From the NCBI GenBank assembly GCA_016786845.1, contig JAEUVB010000008.1:124001-188000 (forward strand): DNA of 64,000 nucleotides, given 5' to 3'. How positions within the stretch are numbered: the first letter of the stretch is position 1; the number at the start of each line of letters is the position of its first letter. The notes under the pieces were generated by a model. That model did not search any database and was not told the DNA's origin. It saw only the letters and a list, made by a program, of their open reading frames with translations. The stretch comes from Chitinophagaceae bacterium. Its GTDB lineage: Bacteria; Bacteroidota; Bacteroidia; Chitinophagales; Chitinophagaceae. Positions 30,601-37,117 of this stretch are shown here, in pieces. The position numbers and the translations under genes were made by a program.

Positions 30601-32289
30601 CGTACTCAAGTTACTGTAACGGTAACTGTACCGGATGTGATCAATATAGTCAGTGCAGATCCATTTATTTGTACGAACGTGGCTCCATTAAGCACAACGT
30701 TAACAGCTTCTTCTTTGAATCCTGCTTATGTATACAGCTGGAGTCCTGCTCCGGGCAGCACAAGTGGTTCATTCAATGAAACTGCTACAGTAAGTCCTGT
30801 GGGTACCACAACTTATACCGTAACCGGTACAGGTGGTGGATGTACAAATGTTCAAACAGTAGTTGTTACTGTTGGTACTGCGCCTTCATTATCTGCGACA
30901 GCTACACCTGCAAGTATCCCTTGCGGTGGTACGAGTCAATTGGAAGTTACTACACCTGGTGGCTGTAATAACTATGTAGTTAGTTCGATACCATTAGCTC
31001 CTACTTCCCCTGCAGGTCCTACCAACCCAGGTCCGGCGGGTGATGATGTATTATCTCCAGCTGTTGCAATAGGATTCCCTTTCACTTTCTATGGTAATAC
31101 CTATTCAAATGTGTTTATCTCCACCAATGGATTTATATCATTCAATTCTCTATCAGGAGCAGGATGTTGTAACGGACAGTTACTGCCATCACCGGGTATA
31201 CCTGATGATGTAGTTGCATTGGCATGGTCAGATTTGAATACAAATTCAGGTGGTACTATTGACTATTATAATTTGACCTCACCAAACCGTTTGGTTGTAC
31301 GTTATAACAACGTCAATGCGTATGTTTCAGGTGGTGGCTCAGGTGCTATCAATGGCCAAATCATTTTATATGATAATGGTAAAATTGAAGTTCACACTTC
31401 ATCCAGTACCCTGACTTATCCTACTAATGTCATCACTCAAGGTATCGAAAATGCAACAGGTTCATTAGCAGCAACCGTTTCAGGACGTAATGCTTCTTTA
31501 TGGACATCTGCCGGTGATGCCTACAAGTTTGAAGTGGTTTGTCCTACAGCCAATCCAACATGGACTCCTGCCGGATCATTGTCTAATGCGGGTATACCTA
31601 ACCCTGTTGCAACACCGGCATCTACTACTACTTATACTGTTTCAGCAAGTGATGTTGTGGGTTGTGTTGGTACTGCAACTACAATGGTTACTGTTGGACC
31701 ATGTAACGTATCGCTCAATCTTACTGCATTGATCCAAGGTTTCTATCGTTCTGCTACAGATGATATGGCCCCTGTATTGAACAATCAAGGTGAACCGAAT
31801 GGTTTATTGGATTGCGATACTGTATTGGTTGAATTGCGCGATGCCACCACTCCTTATGCTGTTGCTTACAGCTATACTGGCGTGATAGGCACCAACGGTG
31901 TGATTAACTGTACATTCCCTGCTGCAGCATTGGGTAATTCATATTATATCGCAGTACATAACCGTACCGCAGTAGAAACATGGAGTGCTAATCCAATGAC
32001 TATGGCACTGACTAACAGCTACGATTTCCGCACTTCTGATGCGCAAGCCTTTGGAAACAACCAGATCTTGGTGAATCTTTCACCGGTTCGTTGGGCGCTC
32101 TTCTCAGGTGATATCGATCAGACCGGTGGTATCGATGGTGATGATTTCAACTTGCTCGATCCGGATATTCAAACCGGTAACGGTGGATATCTCTCTACTG
32201 ACCTTGATGGTAGTGGTGGTGTCGATGGTGATGATTTCAACATCTTCGATCCAAACAGTCAGGCAGGTGTCGGTGCGATATTGCCTTAA
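24691..32289 (+). CDS. Giant secreted protein 4 (2532 aa) with Ig/IPT domains and dockerin-like C terminus
   Basis: The largest gene of the window. After a signal peptide (ending SWSVSSAQ) comes a ~200-residue carbohydrate-binding-like beta domain. A G8-like segment follows (GGLWSSPATWVGGVLPSG ... VTVDQAVNLPGDLTIAGTL), then long repeats rich in APTV and GSGY motifs. An IPT/TIG domain lies near 1090-1170 (SITSFTPNNTCGGGTVVITGAGF). Several Ig-like units recur with the pattern QCGxGSxxLxATGTGGTLNWYDA ... TTSYWVEE. Residues ~1260-1570 are duplicated from the third giant protein. A further beta domain near 2090-2290 (IGFPFTFYGNTYSNVFISTNGFISF) precedes the C-terminal module at ~2338-2532, with loops DIDQTGGIDGDD and DLDGSGGVDGDD and end GAILP. 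No type A sorting domain. The next gene starts 36 bp later with no terminator between, so they may be co-transcribed. Confidence 0.85.
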   Translation: MKQLKTKQTFLSRVSSGYGRMMMLLAVLLVSWSVSSAQTTLIGPANGGDFDLGGTFAANGWSVSGPGIGTAPVNEWFVGTGSTVVGAPFAGNQAYISSNGGVSNIYNTASSTSIYFWRDVTIPIGEPAQTITFNWVGNGESTWDQIQVFSAPTTVNPVAELYPGSGNAVFGASLAGSTYLGSFHLQASIIQTGTVSFLATPGTTRRIIFAWKSDVSVGNPPSGTIDNITMVSSASFPTATATAIGGLWSSPATWVGGVLPSGNAVIPAGSIVTVDQAVNLPGDLTIAGTLQWNGTSNAMTIGGNLTINPGGRFLPYTAVATPLGQTVNIGGNFVNDGYANCALGTGTQCLINFNGAGSTLSGSGIFEGDGTRGIIRQLFFQNLGANSITTTQNLTTYSLGHTAGSLNTNGKLKIDNTAKIHGLPINTQVSSVAVTNMGSLYNAAPTLFGTATTIWAAGAAATANTRYRSGNDVYLCTTAGTFGASAPVNTTPVSEANGTATVLWIGNIGTLGNPFQVTAVTLGTQYFCGNNLYTCIVAGTPSVAAPPTCTGPGSTCVSGTATFRWAGSPAKVSVNYDAATQTVRSLNIVSNGSGYSSATAPTLVYSLGVTGGTGSGAASFPVIMYANFGPVNSLAQRSGVATITGGLTINSDQDAGLATADPQASSGVGMVYTTNGGVNYTVAPTVGFAGPTAINLITNPGSGYLVAPTVTVTGGTLISGTALTSANFTVTTNQGMVQSVYLNASTTACYSVPPTLSLTASPGVTATLAFPAGCWPAATANIGDNGQITSFTMTNAGYGYIVAPTVGLGTTGTFTTAATTPVARVALYNLTLNFFTPALTSVVCPDDAIIPANRKMQNLTLAGNGNGLTLTGGNLNLFGSTPLSLTTSLSTPGNILDLNGNNLNFTWNAYAGLTTSAFGGASSNAYVKNGSITLTGRGGAGTFNYPFAGTATTGSLIWFVGSTPTAVTTGCNATKYTVTELGAPTNAFVGSGVGIGTRSYRAQFNPGAVSGLNPTMTLKFNSIDGLTSTQDLTYVADAPAQNGPWTIRSAAYGVSGALPASGLQTSATVAPGPIAATGDNYYAFATIATSITSFTPNNTCGGGTVVITGAGFAGTTSVTFGGVPAFSYVVNSPTQITAIVDNAGASGDVVVTSPTGTASSPGYIFNGVGPITSITPSGLITICPGASAVLTAQPNTGLETYLWSANAGSSTSDNVTVTAAGTYTVTVTDIIGGCSNTATATVVINTPPSPIPTATPNSLCLGSTSQLNAGTFVSGTLSTPNNTNNSSGATGFDITNTSAVPVTLHYFSYQSTSAIGTVAPQSVYYNPNPMNCTFPTNVTTAPGWILIGTVSTTSAGPNPNPYTQIPLNCNITIPPGATYAFAVGGTSQAYTTGTSGCPVMATTPHLSVKEGFGGTLTGTIANRRWNGSVTYDYGDPNLTYAWTETPAGSTLNNNTIINPVATPTTTTDYQVTATNSFGCSGTATVTVTALPVPPAPVASSVSQCGVGSQILTATGTGGTLNWYNAATGGTLINTGATYTTPVLNTTTSYWVEETNGICISTRTQVTVTVLTPDAITLTATPSVFCGAGGTTSMTATSNNVLYTYTWSPAPLSTSGAFNESASDLVNASTVYTVTGTDGSCTATASVAITVNPLPVIFSLTATPAIICPGGTSQLMVTSNAFTINYSYDFTAGLSGWTTGNQPTIGGGGASLPSSWAIQSWGNPTPSLGTTSVGGEHSWILSPQMTLNPGTLSIAFSSFTNNETGTYDNEFLEYSVDNGATWIDLTSQIPATWDNNVAWTNYTATATIASPTSQGRIRFRYDNFDGCCGGTGTNNGFYVDNVSITTPGTGGTALWAAATNLSNANIVNPVATPPATETYTVTVADMVGCSTTGTVTVTVSPVPPAPVASGVTQCGLGSASLSATGTGGTLNWYDAAVAGTLVNTGATFNTPVLNTTTSYWVEEYNGACSGPRTQVTVTVTVPDVINIVSADPFICTNVAPLSTTLTASSLNPAYVYSWSPAPGSTSGSFNETATVSPVGTTTYTVTGTGGGCTNVQTVVVTVGTAPSLSATATPASIPCGGTSQLEVTTPGGCNNYVVSSIPLAPTSPAGPTNPGPAGDDVLSPAVAIGFPFTFYGNTYSNVFISTNGFISFNSLSGAGCCNGQLLPSPGIPDDVVALAWSDLNTNSGGTIDYYNLTSPNRLVVRYNNVNAYVSGGGSGAINGQIILYDNGKIEVHTSSSTLTYPTNVITQGIENATGSLAATVSGRNASLWTSAGDAYKFEVVCPTANPTWTPAGSLSNAGIPNPVATPASTTTYTVSASDVVGCVGTATTMVTVGPCNVSLNLTALIQGFYRSATDDMAPVLNNQGEPNGLLDCDTVLVELRDATTPYAVAYSYTGVIGTNGVINCTFPAAALGNSYYIAVHNRTAVETWSANPMTMALTNSYDFRTSDAQAFGNNQILVNLSPVRWALFSGDIDQTGGIDGDDFNLLDPDIQTGNGGYLSTDLDGSGGVDGDDFNIFDPNSQAGVGAILP

Positions 32290-32325
32290 TTGATCACATT
32301 TACTTAAATTAATAAATAAAAATAC

Positions 32326-35300
32326 ATGAAACAAAAAACAGGAATAACAATATCCAAGGCGCTCTGCGCCTTGGTATTGCTGTTCGCGGGAACCCTAACG
32401 GGGTTCTCGCAAAACAGCAATTTCGTCTATACAGCGAACAATTTCGTGCAGCTCCATCCGGGTTCTTCCGGTGTACCTGATACGGTTCGTTTCGATGTAT
32501 GGGTGAATTGTCCCAACCCGATTGTAGGAACTTTACAGTTATTCAATTGGCAGTTCGGTTTGAATGTAACCAATGCCGCAGCAGTTTTTCCGGTAGGGGC
32601 TACAAAGACCTTTATTTTCAAGCAAGGATCTAATGCCTTATATGGTGCAGGAGTTTTGGGTACGCTGAGTAATCCGCCTGTGGCAGGTTATAATGCAACT
32701 TCCAATGCGATGCGTGCTACTGCCGGTACGGGAACCTCACAAACTAATGCACCGTATTTGACTCAGAATACACCCGTATTTTGCGGGCAGTATTATTTGA
32801 TCAGTAATCTTGGATTCAATACCAATGTTCCGTTGAACTTGGCATGGAATACAGGTGCCAGTTCAGGGACCAATACCTCTTGTCGTGTTAACTTCTATGT
32901 GAATAATGCAACTTCAGGCTCTAATGAAGGTTCATTTGTTGCGGCGCACTGGGCTTTAGGTCCATTCGTTACATTGAACCCGCCACAAGGTCCTACCTCA
33001 GCTGTTTTAGGTAACGGATCAGGTCCGGCTAGCGGATGTAATCCTTTCTGCGGTAATATCGCTGTAACGATTGCCGGAGGTAACCCACCGTATACAGTTG
33101 TTTATACTAATGGTACAAGTAACTTTACCGTGACTAACTACACTAGTGGAGCAGACATCAATGTATGCCCTTCAGCAACAACGACTTACTCTTTAGTCTC
33201 TGTTTCTGACGGACAAGGTAGCTCACCAAGCAATTCCGGTACAGCCACTCTGACTGTGAATTACGGTACTTCATCTACTCAATCTGTTACAAACTGCGGT
33301 CCTTATTTTTGGCCTTTGACAAGTATCATTTATCCTGTAAGCGGCACATACCAATACATTGGTACAAATGGTGTCGGTTGTCCGGATACTGTAACCTTGA
33401 ACTTGACCGTTAATCAGGGAACCAATACAGACACTACGGTGACTGCTTGTAATCAATTCACTTGGTATCATAATGGTGTAACCTATACGAATAGCGGTAC
33501 GTTCACTCATATTCATCCGCAAGGTTTGCCGGGTGGAAACGGTTGTCCTGATACTGTGGTCCTTAACCTGACCATTATTCCAAGCACCACCAACACAACT
33601 GTAGCCTCAGCTTGTGATACTTACACATGGTCTTACAATGGAGGTGTTTACACCGCTTCAGGTAGCTACTCTGTCGTAACTGGTTGTCATACTGAAATCT
33701 TGAATTTGACCATCACACCAAGTACCACAAATACTTCTGTGGTTTCTGCATGTGATACCTATACATGGTCTGCGAACGGACAAGTGTATACCGCCAGCGG
33801 TATCTACTCTTATGTTAGTCCAAACACACCATGTCATACTGAGATTTTGGACCTGACCATCGTACCAAGCACGAGCAATACAACCGTAGCTTCAGCTTGT
33901 GATACATACACATGGTCTTACAATGGAGGTGTTTACACCGCTACCGGTATTTACTCTGTAGTTACAGGTTGTCATACTGAAATTTTGGATCTGACTATCA
34001 CACCAAGCACGACTAACACAACTGTAGCTTCAGCTTGTGATACTTACACTTGGTCTTACAATGGTGGAGTTTATACCGCTTCAGGTACTTACTCAGTTGT
34101 TACAGGATGTCATACTGAAATTTTAAACCTGACGATCACACCAAGCTCGAGCAATACAACTGTTGCTTCAGCATGTGATACGTATACATGGACTGCTAAC
34201 GGACAAGTTTATACCGCTACCGGTATCTACTCTTATGTTAGTCCTAATACACCTTGTCATACCGAAATTTTAGATCTGACCATCACACCAAGCACCAGCA
34301 ACACGACTGTAGCTTCTGCTTGTGATACTTACACATGGTCATACAATGGTGGTGTTTACACCGCTACCGGTATCTATTCTGTAGTTACAGGTTGTCATAC
34401 TGAAATTTTGGATCTGACCATCACCCCAAGCACTACAAATACAACTGTGGTTTCTGCTTGTGATACCTATACATGGTCTATGAACGGACAAGTGTATACC
34501 GCTTCCGGTATCTACTCTTATGTAAGTCCTAATACACCTTGTCATACTGAAATTTTAGATTTGACTATCGTACCAAGCACGAGCAACACAACCGTTGCTT
34601 CAGCTTGTGATACTTATACCTGGGCATACAATGGTGGAGTTTATACCGCTACCGGTATCTACTCTGTCGTAACAGGTTGTCATACTGAAATTTTAGATCT
34701 GACCATCACACCAAGTACGAGCAACACAACTGTAGCTTCTGCTTGTGATACTTATACTTGGTCTTACAACGGTGGTGTATACACTGCTAGCGGTATCTAT
34801 TCTGTAGTTACAGGTTGTCATACTGAAATTTTGGATCTGACCATCACACCAAGCACCAGCAACACCACTGTTGCTTCAGCTTGTGATACGTATACATGGG
34901 GGGCTAACGGTCAGGTATATACTGCTACCGGTATATATTTTTATGTGAGTCCAAATACTCCTTGTCAACTTGATATTTTGGATTTAACCATTACACCAAG
35001 TACGAGCAATACCTCCTCAGCTTCAGCTTGTGGAAGCTATACCTGGAATGTAAATGGACAAACCTATACTTCTTCAGGTTCTTACTCTTTTGTTTCAGGA
35101 TGTCATACAGAAATTTTGAACTTGACCATTACTCCGGTTACAACAACGACGACCACAGCTTCCGGTTGCGGTTCTTACGTCTGGTCTGTTTCAGGTCAAA
35201 CCTATACCAGCTCCGGTACTTATACCTTTGCGACAGGTCCTTGTGCTACAGCCGTATTAAATCTGACCATCAATGCAGCTCCGGTCGTGACAGGTATTGT

Positions 35301-36399
35301 CATTTCAAATGTAACGGGTAATTCTGCTACGGTTTGCTGGAATGCGATTGCCGGTATCGGTTGGTATGAAGTTCATTGGAGACCAGTAGGTAGTCTGACA
35401 TGGTCTAGCGGAACGAATGCCAGTGCGTTTACTTGTAAAACTCTTTTGCAATTAACACCTGGAGTACAGTATGAAGTAGAAGTACGCGCCTTCTGTAATC
35501 TGCAATCACCTGCAGGTCCATGGAGCTCTCCTCTTAACTTCACCACATTGAGTAACAGTTGCTTGGCACCAACCGGTGTAATAGCTAATCCGGTTACATC
35601 TACAACAGCAACGATCAACTGGAATCCGGATCCCGGTACCCTTTGGTATGTTGTTTATTACCGTGTCGCATCACCTGTAGGCCCTTGGTTAGGTGGTACT
35701 ACCAGTTCTTCAACGTCTAAAACAATCACCGGCCTGACACCGGGAGTGACATATGATGTTGAGGTTGAAGGATATTGTTCCGGTGGGTTTACACCACCTA
35801 GCGTTATCACTACGTTCACAACACTGAATGGTTGCGGTACACCAGTTAACTTAAATGCTACCAATGTAACGAATACGAAAGCTACGCTGAATTGGGATGC
35901 CGTTACAGGCGCCGGTTGGTACAACATTCGTTATCGTCCGGTTGGTGCTCCAACTTGGCCATCGACTACAACCTCTGGTTCCAATGTGAAGAACATCATT
36001 GGACTTGCTCCAAGTACGCAGTATGAATTCCAAGTTGCCACAGTTTGCAACCCCGGAGCAACAGCTTCTGCTTGGAGTTCTTCTTCACTGTTTACAACCG
36101 CTGCTGCTAAATCAGAAGGTACAAATGGTTTGTTCAACACGAACGATCAATCTGTAAGTCTGTATCCTAATCCTACACAAGATGTATTGAATGTTGATCT
36201 GTTTACGGAAAATACAAGCAATACCACTGTGAAAGTATTGGATATGAGCGGACGTGTCGTGAAACAAGTTCAAGCACAAACAGAATTGGGTATGAATCAT
36301 ATCCAAGTGAGTCTGAATGAGTTGGTCAATGGTCTGTACACTGTACAGGTTATTGAAAACAACAAACTGACTTACACAGCAAAAGTGACTAAGAACTAA
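32326..36399 (+). CDS. T9SS-exported repeat protein: beta-sandwich, 14 tandem repeats, three FN3 domains
   Basis: A 1357-residue surface protein. A signal peptide (ending LTGFSQ) is followed by a ~200-residue beta domain (VRFDVWVNCPNP ... FNWQFGLNVT ... CGQYYLISNLGFN) that appears homologous to the first domain of the product of 8884-9843. Fourteen tandem units of 45-49 residues occupy about residues 315-985. Ten are nearly identical (SACDTYTW ... YTA(S/T)GIYS ... PCHTEIL(D/N)LTI), each with two cysteines. Three FN3 domains follow (~985-1258; pattern ATxxWxxxxGxxWYxVxxRPVG). The type A T9SS sorting domain lies at ~1274-1357 (SVSLYPNPTQDVLNVDL ... NGLYTVQVIENN). The FN3-plus-sorting half is closely paralogous to the end of the 37118-41086 protein. 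It probably forms a long disulfide-stabilised stalk on the cell surface. Confidence 0.88.
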   Translation: MKQKTGITISKALCALVLLFAGTLTGFSQNSNFVYTANNFVQLHPGSSGVPDTVRFDVWVNCPNPIVGTLQLFNWQFGLNVTNAAAVFPVGATKTFIFKQGSNALYGAGVLGTLSNPPVAGYNATSNAMRATAGTGTSQTNAPYLTQNTPVFCGQYYLISNLGFNTNVPLNLAWNTGASSGTNTSCRVNFYVNNATSGSNEGSFVAAHWALGPFVTLNPPQGPTSAVLGNGSGPASGCNPFCGNIAVTIAGGNPPYTVVYTNGTSNFTVTNYTSGADINVCPSATTTYSLVSVSDGQGSSPSNSGTATLTVNYGTSSTQSVTNCGPYFWPLTSIIYPVSGTYQYIGTNGVGCPDTVTLNLTVNQGTNTDTTVTACNQFTWYHNGVTYTNSGTFTHIHPQGLPGGNGCPDTVVLNLTIIPSTTNTTVASACDTYTWSYNGGVYTASGSYSVVTGCHTEILNLTITPSTTNTSVVSACDTYTWSANGQVYTASGIYSYVSPNTPCHTEILDLTIVPSTSNTTVASACDTYTWSYNGGVYTATGIYSVVTGCHTEILDLTITPSTTNTTVASACDTYTWSYNGGVYTASGTYSVVTGCHTEILNLTITPSSSNTTVASACDTYTWTANGQVYTATGIYSYVSPNTPCHTEILDLTITPSTSNTTVASACDTYTWSYNGGVYTATGIYSVVTGCHTEILDLTITPSTTNTTVVSACDTYTWSMNGQVYTASGIYSYVSPNTPCHTEILDLTIVPSTSNTTVASACDTYTWAYNGGVYTATGIYSVVTGCHTEILDLTITPSTSNTTVASACDTYTWSYNGGVYTASGIYSVVTGCHTEILDLTITPSTSNTTVASACDTYTWGANGQVYTATGIYFYVSPNTPCQLDILDLTITPSTSNTSSASACGSYTWNVNGQTYTSSGSYSFVSGCHTEILNLTITPVTTTTTTASGCGSYVWSVSGQTYTSSGTYTFATGPCATAVLNLTINAAPVVTGIVISNVTGNSATVCWNAIAGIGWYEVHWRPVGSLTWSSGTNASAFTCKTLLQLTPGVQYEVEVRAFCNLQSPAGPWSSPLNFTTLSNSCLAPTGVIANPVTSTTATINWNPDPGTLWYVVYYRVASPVGPWLGGTTSSSTSKTITGLTPGVTYDVEVEGYCSGGFTPPSVITTFTTLNGCGTPVNLNATNVTNTKATLNWDAVTGAGWYNIRYRPVGAPTWPSTTTSGSNVKNIIGLAPSTQYEFQVATVCNPGATASAWSSSSLFTTAAAKSEGTNGLFNTNDQSVSLYPNPTQDVLNVDLFTENTSNTTVKVLDMSGRVVKQVQAQTELGMNHIQVSLNELVNGLYTVQVIENNKLTYTAKVTKN
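33574..35280 (+). repeat. Intragenic tandem repeat array (~138-147 bp units)
   Basis: Twelve contiguous units encode the 46- or 49-residue repeats. Ten are highly conserved and the last two divergent; two further divergent units lie just upstream. Two subtypes differ in the middle: A carries YNGGVYTA ... VVTGCHTE, and B carries ANGQ or MNGQ ... YVSPNTPCHTE, three residues longer. The order of the ten conserved units is A B A A B A B A A B. DNA copies differ mainly at third codon positions. Confidence 0.9.
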
Positions 36400-36416
36400 T
36401 CAGTAGATCTTAAAAT

Positions 36417-36449
36417 GAAAAGGGCGGTCCTAATGGATCGCCCTTTTTT
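36417..36449 (+). terminator. Rho-independent terminator
   Basis: AGGGCGGTCC (36421-36430) pairs with GGATCGCCCT (36435-36444), including one G-T wobble, around a TAAT loop and before a T run. Confidence 0.9.
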
Positions 36450-36526
36450 ATTTTTAAAATTCATATATCTTTTGGTTTTTTTGCCCCCGTTGATGACTCC
36501 GTTCAACCAGAATGCTGCGTGCGGGG

Positions 36527-36546
36527 ACCCCGAACCCCTTCGGGGT
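36527..36546. other. GC-rich hairpin without T tract
   Basis: ACCCCGAA (36527-36534) pairs perfectly with TTCGGGGT (36539-36546) around CCCC. No T run follows on either strand, so it is not an ordinary terminator. Its role is unknown. Confidence 0.5.
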
Positions 36547-37117
36547 GATGTCAAAGTCATCTATCTTCAAAGCACCCGGATACCAAATTGTGTAAGCGTG
36601 AATAGGGTAGAGACTGGGTTGTTTCGTCATGGGGAAATATCACAAATATTAACCTCGATTTGAATCATTCATACTATGTTTTGTTGAGCACTCCTATATG
36701 GTCATTTAAGTGCGATTTTACCATGCTTGTGTGCCAGGTCCCGGCCATCAAAACCAAAGACGCATAGTGGCCCGATTTTATGGTCATTTAAGGAACAATA
36801 TGATTGCTATACACGGATGCATATATTTTTCGGAGGCTTAATTAAAGTACATTACCATGACAAAAGTCATTTAAATTATTTCGCTGTTGCGGTTAATAAT
36901 GACTTAACTTTGAGTAGGGTTGTGTGTCGAAGATATTTCTTTTTTAGAAAAAAGAGGTATCGAATGAAAGCATGACCTGATAGCGTTACGCATTTGATCA
37001 CACAATAAAAATGACACTGCCTATGATGAGATAAAAAAAATAAAAAAGGTCAATCACCTATATAGAGTGGTCCCGCAATCAAACAATTTTAATCATGTCT
37101 ATTAAATTTATTAAAAA

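Larger units (their letters stand above)
36400..37117. other. Long intergenic region between the two large T9SS genes
   Basis: This 718-bp gap contains the terminator at 36417-36449, an isolated GC-rich hairpin at 36527-36546, and two copies of the 12-mer TGGTCATTTAAG (36699-36710 and 36781-36792). An AT-rich leader runs to the start at 37118. Short open frames here (for example 36415-36663) overlap the terminator and have no coding character. Confidence 0.55.

Noticed and set aside
32326..36399. Repeat array considered as a CRISPR array
   Set aside because: The repeats are 138-147 bp, in frame and contiguous without unique spacers, and encode a conserved protein unit.
36415..36663. Open frame of 82 codons with a hydrophobic start after the repeat-rich gene
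   Set aside because: It begins at the terminator hairpin, has no family resemblance and crosses the isolated hairpin.
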